Source: Odobenus rosmarus divergens
Taxonomy: Eukaryota; Chordata; Mammalia; Carnivora; Odobenidae
DNA length: 64,000 nt
Assembly (NCBI RefSeq): GCF_000321225.1
Contig: NW_004450322.1
Location: forward strand, 497,841-561,840
Direction: 5' to 3'
The notes under the pieces are model-generated. The model was not told the DNA's origin. It was given only the letters and a program-made list of their open reading frames with translations, and did no database searches. Shown piece by piece: positions 1 through 26,726 of the stretch (position 1 is its first letter; each line of letters starts with the position of its first letter). The position numbers and the translations under genes are program-made.

Positions 1-2738
1 GTGTATATTTAAAAAGAAGAGAGATATCAAATCAATAACCTATTCTTCCATCTTCAGAAATTAGAAAAAGAAGAGCAAATTAAGCCCAGAGCAAGCAGAA
101 GGAAAGAAGGAATAAAGATTAATACCTATTCTTGTCAAGCTATTCCAAAAAATAGAAGAAGGGAAGCTTCCAAATTCATCCTATGAGACCGGCATTATCC
201 TGATACCAAAACCAGATAAAGACACAACAAAAAAGAAAACTACAGGCCAGTATCTCTGATGAACATAGATGCATTAATTCTCAACAAAATATTAGCAGAC
301 CGAATTTAACAATACATTAACAAAATCATGTGCCACAATCAAGTGGGATTGATTCCAGGGATGCAAGGTGGTTCAGTATTCCCAAATCGATCAGTGTGAT
401 ACATCACATTAACAAGAGAAAGGATAAAAACCATATGATCATCTCAATAGATGCAGAAAAAGTATCTGACAAACTACAACACTCATTCGTGATAAAAACT
501 CTCAGCAAAGTAGGTTTAGAGGGAACATACTTCAACATAATTAAGGCCATATATGAAAAGCCCACAGCTAACATCATACTCAGTTTTTCCCCTAAGATCA
601 GGAACAAGACAGGGATGTCCACTCTCACCACTTTTATTCAACATACTGGAAGTCCTAGCCACAGTAATCAGACAAGAAAAAAAAATAAAAGGCATCCGAA
701 TTAGTAGGGAAGAAGTACAACTTTCACTGTTTGAAGATGAAATGATACTATATATAAAAAGCCCTAAAGACTCCACCAAAAAAACTACTATACCTGATAG
801 CTGAATTCAGAAGTCACAGGATACAAAATTAATATATAGAAATCTGTTGCATTTTTATACACTAACAATGAAGTAGCAGAAAGAGAAACTAAGAAACTAA
901 TTAAGAGAAATAAAAAATCACATTTACAATTGCACCAAAAATAATAAAATACCTAGGAATAAACTTAACCAAGGAAGTGGAAGACCTGTACTCTGAAAAC
1001 TATAAAACACTAATGAAAGAAATTGAAAATGACACAAACAAATGGAAAGGTATTTCATGCTCATGGATTGGGAGAACCAGTATTGTTAAAATGTCCATAC
1101 AACCCAAAGCAATCTACAGATTTAATGTAATCTCTATCAAAATACCAAAAGCATTTTTCACAGAACTAGAACAGATAATCCTAACATTTCTATGGAACCA
1201 CAAAAGACCCCAAATAGCCAAAGCAATTTTGAAAAAGAACAAAACTGATAGTATCACAATCCCAGATTTGAAGATATATTACAAAGCTGTAGTAATCCAA
1301 ACAGTATGGTACCGGCACAAAAATAGACATGTAGATTAATGGAAAAGAATAGAGAGTCCAGAAATAAACCCACACCTATATGGTCAATTATTCTGTGAGA
1401 AAGGAGGCAAGAATATACAATGGGAAAAGACAATCTCTTCAACAAATGGTATTGGCAAAACTGGACAGCTACATGCAAAAGAATGAAACTGGATCACTTT
1501 CTTACACCATGCACAAAAATAAACTCAAAATGGATTAAAGACCTAAATGTGAGTCCTGAAACCATAAAATTCCTAGAAGCAAACACTGGCAATACTTTCT
1601 TTGACATCTGCCATAGAAATGTTTTTGTAGGTATGTCTCCTCAGGCAAGGGAAATAAAAGCAAAATTAAAGTATTGGGACTACACCAAAATAAAAAGCGT
1701 TTGTACATCAAAAGAAACCACCAGTTAAACAAAAAGGCAACCTACTGAATGGGAGAAGATATTTTCAGATCAGTAGGGGTTAATCTGATAAGGGGTTTAT
1801 ATCCAAAATATACAAAGAACTCATACAACTCAACACTAAAGAGCCCACAAATAATCCAATTAAAAATGGGCAGAGGACTTGAATAGACATTTTTCCAAAG
1901 AAAACATACAGATGGCCAACAGACACATGAAAAGATGCTCAACATCATTAATCATCAGGGAAATGCAAATTAAAACCAGAATGAGATATCACTTTACACC
2001 TGTCAGGATGGCTAAAATCAAAAACACAAGAAATAACAAGTGTTGGCAAGAATGTGAAGAAAAAGGAACACTCACGTACTGTTGGTGGGAATGCAAATTG
2101 GTGCAGTCACTGTGGAAAATAGTATGGAGGCTCTTCAAAAATTAAAAATAGAATTATCATGTGATCCAGTAACTCCACTACTGGGTATTTACCCAAAGAA
2201 AACGAAAACACTAATTCAAAAAGATATATGCACCCCTATGCTTACTGCAGCATTATTTACAATAGCCAAGATATGGAAGCAACCCAAGTGTCTATCGATA
2301 GATGAATGGATAAAGAAGATGTGGTATATATTTACAATGGAATATTACTCATCCATAGAAAAGAATGAAATCTTGCCATTTGCAAAGACATGGACAGAGC
2401 TAGAGAGGTTAATGCTAAGTGAAATAAGTCAGAGAAAGACAAATGCCATATGATTTCACTCATATGTGGGATTTAAAAAACAAAACAGATGAACATAGGG
2501 GAAAAGACGAAATCGGAGAGGGAGACAAACCATAAGAGACTCTTAACTCTAGGAAACAAACTGAGGGTTGCTGGAGGGGAGGTGGGTGGGGGGAATGGGG
2601 TAACTGGGTGGTGGGCATTAAGGAGGGCACCTGATGGAATGAGCACTGGGTGTTGTATGCAACTGATGAATCACTAAACTCTACCTCTGAAACTAATAAT
2701 ACACTGTATGTTAATTAATCGATTTTAAATTAAAATAA
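1..2738 (+). mobile_element. L1 LINE, ORF2 C-terminal part and 3' UTR (dead)
   Basis: A long A-rich stretch carries broken reverse-transcriptase-like reading frames at 330–704, 977–1339, 1420–1728 and 2082–2453 in two or more frames, in the order expected for L1 ORF2. A G-rich 3' UTR and A-rich tail follow near 2570–2740. No frame is open across the whole domain, so this is a 5'-truncated, inactive copy. It lies in SYN1 intron 5, antisense to the gene. Confidence 0.85.
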
Positions 2739-2970
2739 GAAACAAAAAGAATAAAAGAGACAAACCCCTAGACTCTTCAATACAGAGAACAAACTGGTGG
2801 TTGCCAGAGGGGAGATGGGTGGGGGGATGGACGAAATAGATAAAGGGGATGAAGAGTACACTTATCTTGGATGAGCATTGAGAGAGGTACAGAATTGCTG
2901 AATCATTATACTGCACATCTGAGACTAACATCTAACACTGCATGTTAATTATACTTCAATAAAAAATAAG
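2739..2970 (+). mobile_element. L1 3'-UTR fragment, second copy
   Basis: This begins again with the G-rich L1 3'-UTR motif (GGTTGCCAGAGGGGAGATGG near 2800) and ends at ACTTCAATAAAAAATAAG near 2952. It therefore looks like a separate 3' end placed directly after the first one. Confidence 0.65.
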
Positions 2971-3130
2971 TAATAAAGATTAGAGTGGAAATAAATGAAA
3001 TAGAGAACTGAAAAACAATAGAGAAAATCAACAAAACCACAAGTTGGTTCTTTGAAAAGATCAACAAAATTGATAAACCTTTAGATTAAGAAAGAAAAGA
3101 GAGAAAACTAATTATTAAAATAAGGAATGA

Positions 3131-3334
3131 GGGCGCCTGGGTGGCTCAGTTGGTTAAGCGACTGCCTTCGGCTCAGGTCATGATCCTGGAGTCCCGGGAT
3201 CGAGTCCCATGTCGGGCTCCCTGCTCAGCAGGGAGTCTGTTTCTCCCTCTGACCCTCTTCCCTCTCATGCTCTCTATCTCTCATTCTCTCTCTCTCTCTC
3301 AAATAAATAAATAAAATCTTAAAAAAAATAAAAT
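3131..3334 (+). mobile_element. CAN SINE with target-site duplication
   Basis: Full-length element from GGGCGCCTGGGTGGCTCAG to a (AAATA)n AAAATCTT tail. The 14-bp duplication AAAATAAGGAATGA flanks it exactly at 3117–3130 and 3335–3348. The tRNA-like head holds the A and B boxes, and the pyrimidine-rich middle is typical of the family. Confidence 0.95.
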
Positions 3335-3542
3335 AAAATAAGGAATGAAAGAGGGGACCTAACTACTAACCTTACAGAAATGAAAAGAAATTTAAGAGAG
3401 TACTATGAACAACTGTATGTTAATAAATTAGAAAACCTAGATGAAGGGGACAAATTCCTAGAAAGACACAAACTACCAAAACTGACTCAAGAACAACTAG
3501 AAGATCTGAATAATACTATAATAAATGAAGACATTAGATTAG

Positions 3543-3567
3543 TAATAATAATAATAATAATAATAAA
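3543..3567 (+). repeat. (ATA)n microsatellite
   Basis: About eight AAT/ATA units in L1-derived sequence just before the second SINE. Confidence 0.9.
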
Positions 3568-3591
3568 TGCCCTACAAAGAAATGCCCAGGA

Positions 3592-3734
3592 AGGGGGTGC
3601 CTGGGTGGCTCAGTCGGTTAGGCATCTGCCTTCGGCTCAGCGGGGAGCCTGCTTCTCCCTCTCCCTCTGCCCTTCTGTCCTACTTATGCTCTCTCTTTCT
3701 CTATCAAATAAGTAAATAAAATCTTAAAAAAAGA
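3592..3734 (+). mobile_element. CAN SINE, internally deleted
   Basis: The head and tail are present but the central block with the GATCC/GGGATCGAG motif is missing. A 16-bp duplication with one mismatch flanks it at 3576–3591 (AAAGAAATGCCCAGGA) and 3735–3750. Confidence 0.9.
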
Positions 3735-4209
3735 AAAGAAATGCTCAGGACTAGATGTCGATGTCTTTACCAGTGCATACTACAAGTATTTAAAAAGAAT
3801 TAACACTAATCTTTCACAGCTCTCCTCCAAAATAGAAGAGAAAGGACCACTATCCATCTCATTCTGTGAGGCTACTATTACCCTGATACCAAAACCAGAC
3901 AAAGACATCATAAGAAAACAATAGATCAATATCCTTTCTGATGATAGATACCATAATTCTCAACAAAATACTAAAAACTGAATCCTAAAAAGGATTATAC
4001 ACCAGACAAGCGAGAGTTGGCCCAGTTAAGCAAATGTGGCTCAACTCGCATGGAACTCAAGTAATGTAATACAGCATATTCATAGAATAAAGGAAAAAAA
4101 CCCACATGATCATATCAATAGATATAGAAAAAACATTTGACAAAGTTCAACATCCTTTCATGATAAAAACACTCAACAAATTAAGAATAGAAGGGAACTT
4201 CGTTAACAC

Positions 4210-4400
4210 TTAGGGAGCAGTTAATATATACCAGATGCACTGTTCTAACCACTTTACATTCATTAAGTAGTTTAATTCTCACACCAACTCTGTGAGGCAG
4301 GAACTATTATTACCCACATTTTGCAGGTGGATAAACTGAGGCACAGAGCAGTAAGTAATATGCTAGGACTATACAGAATATAGTATATATAATATGCTAG
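4210..4400 (-). mobile_element. MIR-type ancient SINE
   Basis: The reverse-strand MIR signature is present: a CATTTTGCAGGTGGATAAAC-like core, then CTGAGGCACAGAG, near 4315–4350. Confidence 0.6.
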
Positions 4401-4539
4401 AATATAGAAATTCTGGCTAGAGTCCATGCTCTCAACCACAATCAGCTATTCTGTCTCTCAAAGAACGTGGGATAATAATAATGATAACCAAATTGGGTTT
4501 CCTAAGAACTAATGATTTGCTCTTCATCTGTAAGTAAAC

Positions 4540-5465
4540 TTAATTCATAGCACTGTTAACTTATATCAGTGACCATAATTTGTAATGCTGGTAAGAATTT
4601 TTAATATTAATATCAATGTTTATTTAACCAAGTTGGTAACATTGGGTCAATATTGATATTTAACTGTAATTTAACTCACAAAAGTGGTGATGATCATTTA
4701 TATAAGCAAACATAATATATAACATTGTTAAAAATGTATAAAATTAGTTATAAAATTTGATGACATCAGTAATGGTGATTCAATTTCTATTTGCAACTAA
4801 AATTTGATTCATAACTGTGGTACTCATAATTTATATTAGTAATCATAACTTTAATATTAGTAATTATTCATAATATAAACTGGAGTGTTAACCATATTAA
4901 TGATGATTTCTATTAGAAGCTATCAGATAATTCAAAACATAGTTACTCATAATTTATCTTAGTAATCTTAATTTGTAACATTGGCAATAATTTGTAATAT
5001 TAGTTATAATATTTGATGATATTAGTAATGATAATGCAATTTCTATTAAGTATAATATAACTCAAAACAGAGACTTATAATTTATATTAGAGCATAATTT
5101 GTAATAATAGTTAATAATCTTCAATGACACTAGTAATGGTTATCAATTTGTTAGGAACTGCAATCTGATTCATAACACGGGTACTCATAATTTACACCAA
5201 TAACAGTAATTTGTAGTATTAGTGATAAGTTGTAATATTGGTGATTATATTTTATTACAATAGTAACCCACAATTCAATTGCTATTGGTAAGCAATTTAA
5301 TTTATAACATCGTTACGGATGATTTTCATTGCCAGTCCTAATTTGCAACATTGGTGACATTTCTACAGGAAGAATATTTGCTAATATTAGTAACGATGAC
5401 TTGATTTCTATATGTAATATAGTCTGATTCATTACATTACATCTGTTTATTTACAGTAGAAGCCG
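4540..5465. repeat. AT-rich tandem array, period about 130 bp (SYN1 intron 5)
   Basis: Diverged units contain, in order, TAATATTAGTAATGATGA, CAATTTCTATT, GATTCATAACA, TACTCATAATTTATATTAG and CATAATTTGTAA. The CAATTTCTAT-like anchor recurs at about 4779, 4906, 5036, 5142, 5273 and 5403, so spacing is mostly 127–131 bp over about seven units. The array ends roughly 245 bp downstream (gene sense) of the SYN1 exon 5 donor. Confidence 0.8.
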
Positions 5466-5651
5466 ATTTTTAATACTGCTGAGAAAAGATACTATAAGAA
5501 ACGGGATGAGTGACTGAAATCACACCTGTAAGCTCATCAGTAAATCCACGGTATTAATAAACCCTGTCGCGAAGCAACTTCACCCTCCACAGCACACAGC
5601 AGCTGCACTCCCTGACAGTGTTGCCATTGCTAACGCATCCACTCGCAATCA

Positions 5652-20232
<14,581 letters not shown>

Positions 20233-20488
20233 CTAGGAGCAGTCGGGTCAGGAGCCGCGGGGGCGGACCGCGCGGGGCCCAGGAGCACTGCTGCGCTCTC
20301 GGGCACGACGCGACTCTTCGGTTGCCCGCTGCAGACTGAGGCAGCGCTGAGTCGCCGCCGCCGCAGCGCGGATGGTCGCGCCCGTACCCCCCTATCTCGC
20401 GCCCTTCGTGGTGCTGTCCAGCTGGGCCGGCGGCGGCGCGGACGCGACCAAGGCGACCGGGAAGGGGAGTTTGGGGAGGAACGGCGAG

Positions 20489-20496
20489 TGACGTCA
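20489..20496 (-). promoter_or_regulatory. SYN1: cAMP response element (TGACGTCA)
   Basis: A perfect palindromic CRE about 280 bp upstream of the start codon, inside the CpG-rich promoter. CREB-type binding is inferred from the motif alone. Confidence 0.7.
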
Positions 20497-20549
20497 GCGC
20501 GCCTTCAGTGCTGGGGAGGCGGTGGCACGCGCCGGCGGGCGGGGGCGAA

Positions 20550-20570
20550 GGAGCTGTCCGTGGTGCTGAA
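20550..20570 (-). promoter_or_regulatory. SYN1: RE1 / NRSE silencer element
   Basis: On the minus strand the site reads TTCAGCACC, then AC, then GGACAGCTCC. Both half-sites match the REST/NRSF consensus with canonical spacing. SYN1 is a classic REST target, repressed in non-neuronal cells, and the site lies about 340 bp upstream of the start codon, as expected. Confidence 0.92.
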
Positions 20571-20829
20571 GGCAGCAGTGCGCACGCGCCACGCCGCAGC
20601 CTGTTTCCCCTCCCCCTCGTCCGATTGGGGATGCGCAATTTGGGGAGTGGGGGCGGGGTAGATACTTGTCGGGAGGGTTGGGGTGAGTGGTCAGGCAAGA
20701 CCCCCACCCCGCCTCATTCTGGTCTTCACACCCAGTCGCACCCACACGCAGGATTCTCTGCAGATACTCAGTTTCCAGTGTTGATATTCACCACAGAAGT
20801 CATGTGGGGGGGGGGTGGGGGGGAATGGA

Positions 20830-21335
20830 GGCACACGCAGGGACTCAAAAGTGGAGAAATAACCTCCTCACCGCGACAGATGGGGGTCACAAGCAGTACG
20901 CTGTGAGGGGAGATCAATTTCCTATATCCATATGGGCTCAGCTAGGCAGAGAGAGGGTGCTGGGGTGGCATAGACAGCATCAGACAGGCAGACTTGGACA
21001 CTTGGGTGGGGTACACACACTTGCCCTGGGTTGCTGGGGCCTGGAGGCACACAGGAATGACACACACGTGGAGATACATATAGACACAAACAAAAGTAAA
21101 GAAACACATGGAGGCACGTACAGACGGAGAACACTCTGATCTAGGTATCTATACAGACATACACAAGCCCAGGGTAACACACATGGGCATGCATGCATAT
21201 ATGCCTACACATACACACACAGGCACCACACCTACACCCAGAGACCCAAGGAAACTCACACGAACATGCACACCCAGACAAATCACATACCCACAGACGA
21301 TCATGATAAACCTAGATCTGCCACACAGACCCATT
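20830..21335. repeat. CA-rich degenerate tract upstream of SYN1
   Basis: Irregular runs of GACACACACGTGGAGATACA-type sequence with a loose 40–60 bp rhythm. Open frames here are low-complexity and have no coding features. Confidence 0.6.
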
Positions 21336-22164
21336 TCCTGAAGCTCCAGACCTGATGTATGTCCATCTCCGTCCCCCCCCGCGCCCCCGGGGCCCTACAC
21401 ACACACTCAGTCTGTATGCCCCCATTGCTCTGCCCTGGATAAGCCAAAACCCACCATAACCACCTGATATCAGTGCCCATGGCTGTCTCCCCTGCACCGG
21501 AGAACTTTCCACAGACAGAGGCAGACCCATCCTAGGGTATGCACACAGTAGGTGCCAAATAATGTTTGCCACATGAGCAAATGACCTTTATAGTCCAGGC
21601 AGAGGGGGGCTGTGGAAGCCATCCTGCCAGCTCCTGTAAGATCTTGACTACAATGAAAGCATGAATCCATTTAAAAACAATCATTTGTTGACAGCACCCA
21701 ACTAAGCTGTTTAGGTGTATTGTTTCATCCAACCCTTACGACAATACTATGGGGTGGGAAACATACCCATTTTACAGATGAAGGAATCCAAGACCTCCAA
21801 TTCATTCCCAAAAGGCCATGCCCACTTTGTGATCTATGCATTTTTAAAAAAAAAAAATGTGCTAGAAAGAGGTGCCAGTGTGGCTGAAACAAAGTGAGCA
21901 AGGGGGGGTTGTGGCAGGAGATGGGGTCAGAGAGGTTAGCAGGGACCAGACTGAGCAGGTCCTTGTGGGCCATAGTGAGTAATGATGGTGGACCAAGTGA
22001 GGTAGAAGAAGATACGGTAAGAAATAGGCAGATTTGGAGTCTCTTCCGCCTGCAGGATTTTCAGGTGAATCATCCACTTATTCATTTGTTCATTCTTTAT
22101 TCTTTAAATCCTTGGTCCGTTTAAACAAGGTAGTAAAGGTGTGGAGTCTAGAGTCAGAGTGCTT

Positions 22165-22260
22165 GAAGTTCAAAATAGACCTCCACGATACCCCTGGGAA
22201 AGTGACTTAACCCTGCTGAGACTTGGTTTCCTCATCTGTCAAGATGATCACCTGACCCAT
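22165..22260 (+). mobile_element. MIR fragment
   Basis: AAAGTGACTTAACCCTGCTG, then GGTTTCCTCATCTGTCAAGA, the MIR core. Confidence 0.65.
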
Positions 22261-23599
22261 CTCTAAGGGTGTGGGGGGCTGGTGGGGGGAGGAAACAACC
22301 TTTATATTTTCGCATGTGCTGTGACTTCTGCCAGGAATGTCCTTTACCTCTCTCTCTCAAGGATCATCTTTGGCCAAGGTCTCCAGGAAGTCCCCTTCCC
22401 CAGGACTCAGATTCCATCCCCTCTTCCCCTAGCGTCCCCAGTCCTCAAGTTCAATACTTCCAAACCATTCTCTACTCCCTCCTCCATGCCAGGCAGCTTC
22501 AGTCCCACCTCCAGGCCTTCGCTTTGGCCATTCCTTCCCTCTCCTTCCTGGATGCTCTCTCCAGCATTCCATATCCCAGTGTTGCCCAGATGGGGAACTC
22601 CCATGAATCACGTGTTTTCCAACATTTAGAAGTATGTGCTTCTCAGTTTTTTGCTCAGTAACCGAAGTAAACAAGCTGTGTTGGACCCATGGTGCCCTCT
22701 CTAGGGGATAGGAGCAGCTGCAAGTCTACAGACCTCTCTGGCTCCTCTGGGAGCCAGAAGTTGGGCTCCTTAGGAATCTGTCTCCAGAATGTCTCTTCCC
22801 AGGGCCCCCATTCCCATGTTTCTAGTACTCATGGCCCCTAGCATCAGTCCCTTTCTCCAGGTGGCTCGGTTTCCAGAAATTAATGTTTTGGAGATTGTTT
22901 AGCAGAAGAATGAGGATTCCCCTCAGGAGTGTCTCAGCTCCCTGAGGCAGAGGTAAGCCTCCTCTGCACTGTCTCCATCATCTCCAGCAGGAATGAACGG
23001 ACAGAAGGGGCTCCAGGAATGATTTTCTTTGTTGTGCATTGGTGAGCAATGACTCTGAAACACACACCCCTGACATATGTTTGTAATCAGTATTGTACCC
23101 ATGTTTAAAATTCACACACGTTTTATCCACGACATCTTAATGCACATGTACATGTGTGCACGTGCACACAAACACACACACACACACCTATAACTCAGAC
23201 TGTTATGGTGCACACATGGTTGTAACTTTACATGCACTCCACATACACTCAATACATCCTTAATTCTTGCACAGACCCATAGGTCTGCATATCACACATA
23301 CACAAAGACATGTGTCTCATGATGTGCAAAGTTCCACTCTAACTTGTAGACACATACCTCTCATACCCTGTAGTAAGCAACCAGAATCACTCCCTTCACC
23401 TCATTCTTCCCAAGATGACCAAAAATTCAACTTTGTCTTTATTTCAACCCATCAATTGACCTATTTTATGGGGGGAAATCGAGCCAGAGAAGTGAGCACC
23501 CTGACAGAATCCAGGTGTCACGCATCTCCCATCTGAACCCTTCCATAGAGGGGTCCCTCCACTCATAGCACACATCGTGCTTCAAATGTCCAGCCCGCT

Positions 23600-23800
23600 A
23601 CCTTTCTGTGCCTCAGTTTACTCCTTTGTAAGTGGGAATAATGATAATAGTGACCCTCATAGGCTTGTTGTGAAGTAAATGAATTCATGCTGTGCAACCT
23701 AAAACACTACCAGGCACACAGCAAGTACTCTCTAAGTATTAGCTAATACCATAATTATTATGATTCTTATGATTTGCCTCAACACCAGGGGCTCAGCATT
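23600..23800 (+). mobile_element. MIR fragment
   Basis: TGTGCCTCAGTTTACTCCTT, then GTAAGTGGGAATAATGATAA and a later CAGCAAGTACTCTCTAAGTA tail. Confidence 0.65.
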
Positions 23801-24229
23801 CAGTAAATGCTAATTAGTGCAACACTGAGCAAATGCCAACAGCCTTAGTGTCTGGGTTTGTTCCCTTCTCTGTGGAGACACGTGCTGTTCTGACTCCTCT
23901 TGTCTCCATGATGTCCAGCGCTATTGTTAGTATACAGTAGGCGTTGATAAGTGTTGAAAAAAAAAATGTTCAACGAAAGGATCGCATATTCTGAGTTTGT
24001 TCCCTCGCTCACATGTTCTCTCCTTCTACCAGTCCTCCTCCACCCCAGATGCCCAGACTTCGTTCTAGTATACTGTAGACGCTATAAAGTGTTGAATGAA
24101 CGCACAAATACTAAAGGAATCTGTGTCTGGGTTTGTCGGAGGGGCTCCTTCTGGCAGATGCTGACTCTGGCTTCTCTTCGCTCCCGCCCCAGCTCAGAGC
24201 ACCTCATAGGCACTTCCTTGGTCCACCCC

Positions 24230-24640
24230 CGGCCAACCGCCACCCCCCTTTTGATCCCCGCTAATTGCGGCATTGGATCTGGGCTGTTGGGAGTGGGTGG
24301 GTGCAGGTGTTCGCGCGGCTGGGTGCCAACCCCAGCCACGCCTCTGCCGCCTCTGCCGCGGCTCAGAGCGTGATTGATGCGGAACCCGCCAGCCAAGAGG
24401 CTCCGGCGGGGCCGGGGGGGGGGGGGGGGGCGGCGGAGAAATCGTAGGCACGCCGGCCAATCATAAAGGGCCGGCCAGGCGAGTAGCCAACCAGAAAACC
24501 TGTAACGCGGAGCTCTGCAGAGGGACGTGCTGCACGCCCCGGGACGCCGCGCGAAGGGGTTTGGGAGGCGTTGGGGGGTGGTTGGGGGGACAGACCCTGG
24601 GGCTGAGGCAGCGGCGAAGGGACAGATAACTCCCCTTCCC
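24230..24640. promoter_or_regulatory. Orphan CpG-rich, CCAAT-containing segment 3' of CFP
   Basis: High CpG density with a poly-G run (about 24415–24430), GCCAATCAT near 24460, AGCCAACCAG near 24485 and GATTGATGCGG near 24372. This looks like a TATA-less promoter, but no gene that I recognise starts here. It lies about 100–500 bp beyond the CFP poly(A) signal. Confidence 0.45.
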
Positions 24641-24762
24641 TCCTGCCCAGCTGTGACCACGGTGGAAAATACTGTTTTCCACAACAAGCCACTGCGACTC
24701 TGCCCGTGCCGTGCCCTTTGGCCTAGAAGATGCTATTGCCCCACTCCTGGGGAAGAGGCCCA

Positions 24763-24768
24763 TTTATT
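24763..24768 (-). terminator. CFP: CFP polyadenylation signal AATAAA
   Basis: TTTATT on + reads AATAAA on the gene strand, 43 bp after the CFP stop codon. This implies a very short 3' UTR, as in other properdin genes. Confidence 0.85.
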
Positions 24769-24810
24769 GAGGTCTGGGAGGGCAGGGGGTCAGAGTGGGA
24801 GAGGGCGGTG

Positions 24811-24976
24811 TTAGGGCTGTGCATCCTCAGGGTCTTGGCAGACAGGCACGTGTAGACATGGCCGTTTCTCCTCCACCACCACCTGCTGTCCCTGCAGCAT
24901 CTCGCACCGTGCTGATGGCTTCCCCCAGAAGGTCACGTTCTTCTCACCCTGGCCTTCGACCACGGTAATGGTGGGC
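24811..24976 (-). CDS. CFP: CFP exon 9 (TSR6, end, and stop)
   Basis: Acceptor TGCCCCAG. Encodes [17 protein letters not shown] onward to the C-terminal PEDAQP and a TAA stop at 24813–24811. Confidence 0.95.
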
Positions 24977-26694
24977 CTGGGGCATTAGAGGGGGAATGGA
25001 GGGGAGAAGCTCAGGGAAGGCAAGAATGCATTCGACAAACTCTTATTGAGTTTGAGCTAACTATTTGTTAGCTACGAGATATTGGCCAATTTCTTTATCT
25101 TCCCTGTGCTCATCTGAAAAATGGGAATAATCGGAAGAATAATGATACCCACCATATTGGGCTGAGTGAGGATAAATTAATTTTGGTAAAGTGCTCAGAG
25201 TGGTGTCTGGTACACAGAAAGTACTCAATAAATGCTAGTAATTGTTACTTGTTGACAAGAGCTACCTTCTCTTACCTCCAAAACCCTTCACGTCTCTCCC
25301 CATAGCCCACTGGGGGAAAAAAAAAAACCCAAATGCCTTGCCTGGTATTTGAGGTCTTGTTTTTGGGCCCACATGCCTGGCCCAAGCCAATCTCTCTCTC
25401 TTCCACTTTATCCAGACTTAGTCCCACGTCCAGAATGGTCTTTGCCTGGCTTGTTCCTCCCACAAGACAAGCATTCCATTCATTCACTCTCACCCTCATT
25501 CCCTCAATCAAATCCATTCATTTGCCTACTCTGTCAAGTGCTTCCTGTCCCCACTCAACACCTCTAACTCATCTTCAGGACCTACTAGAAACCTCAGAAC
25601 CGGACACCATTTCCCAGATGGCAGGCCTTCCATGAGTTGAAAATAGCCCATTTCATCTAGTGGCTTGACGTATGTGGAAATAAAGAAGGGAGGAGTGAGC
25701 GTTTACACCCTCTCTAACACCTGGGCCACCAGGAAACCAGCTTTGGGCAGTTGGTCATCAGTGTCCAGGACTCTGCTCACACAGTCTTGACACTGGGAAT
25801 GCCTTTCCTGACCCCTTCCTGCCGGGTGACCCCCGATCAGCTTCCTGGACCCAGGGTGAGGTGTCAGTCCCTTTTCCATGGGACTTTCCACTTCCACACA
25901 TGCTGAAGTCCTCCCACCCTGGAAGTTCCCTGCTGTAACCCCCCAAACCCCCCCTGGGTGCCCACATCAGTGGCCTTCACTCACTGGGGCAGACCTGCTG
26001 GGTGTCACAGGCCTCAGACACTGTGGCTCCAACTGCTCTGCATCTGCCTTCTGTCAGGGCCCTGCTGACCTGGATCCCTCAGGGGACCCACGGCACCTGG
26101 GTTCTGTGTGTCTGCAAGTGTTGCCAAAAAGGCCTCAAGCGTCTTGGGGCGGTGAGACGTTGGGTGAGATGTGGGTGGCTGAAGGAATGAGTAAGTGGAT
26201 GAAGGCCTGAGTGACTGAAGGGGCAAATGCAAGCATGGGTAACCGAGAAGGCCAAGCGCATGGTCACAGGAAGGACTGGCTGAGTGGCTGGATGGCTGGG
26301 GGACTGAATGAGAGATAGAAGGGCACAGAGGCTACTCATTCTCCCCTCAGGATCCTCTTTCCTGGCTGCTTCTTTAGTGACTTTCCTCTTCCGGCAGGAG
26401 GGAGAGGACACCCGTCAAGGCAGGCATCTTAGACCCAGCGGAGGATGCCCTGGTTGTGGGGAGCTGAGCCGACTCTCCCACCCTCACTGCTCACATATGG
26501 ATATCATGACACCCTCCTGGGCACGCTTTGCCCCCTCACTCACGGGAAGTTGGGGAGCTGGGCCACGCAGAGGCGCTGGCGGGTGCGGATGGGGTTGGGT
26601 CCACACGGGGGCATGCATAGCCCCCAGGAACTCCACTCCAACCATGAGCCTTTCCCTGCAATGAGTCAGAATGAGAGGTCTCAGGGGAGGTGGT

Positions 26695-26726
<32 letters not shown>

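Larger units (their letters stand above)
2971..4203 (+). mobile_element. L1 ORF2 internal fragment split by two SINEs
   Basis: L1 ORF2-like sequence runs from about 2975 to 3130, 3349 to 3575 and 3751 to 4200. A short open piece at 3380–3540 has the charged helix typical of the region just before the reverse transcriptase. Two CAN SINEs interrupt it, each with target-site duplications, so both arrived later. Confidence 0.75.
21336..24230. other. SYN1–CFP intergenic sequence, no gene seen
   Basis: Mostly unique sequence with MIR-like fragments (about 22165–22260 and 23600–23790) and CA-rich DNA near 23100–23370. No exon-like conservation that I recognise and no long open frame. Confidence 0.6.

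Noticed and set aside
330..2453. Active L1 retrotransposon
   Set aside because: Frames are broken by several stops and shifts and the 5' part is missing.
22269..22661. Possible exon from a 130-codon frame
   Set aside because: No conserved protein and no matching splice-site pair. The composition is that of ordinary intergenic sequence next to a MIR fragment.
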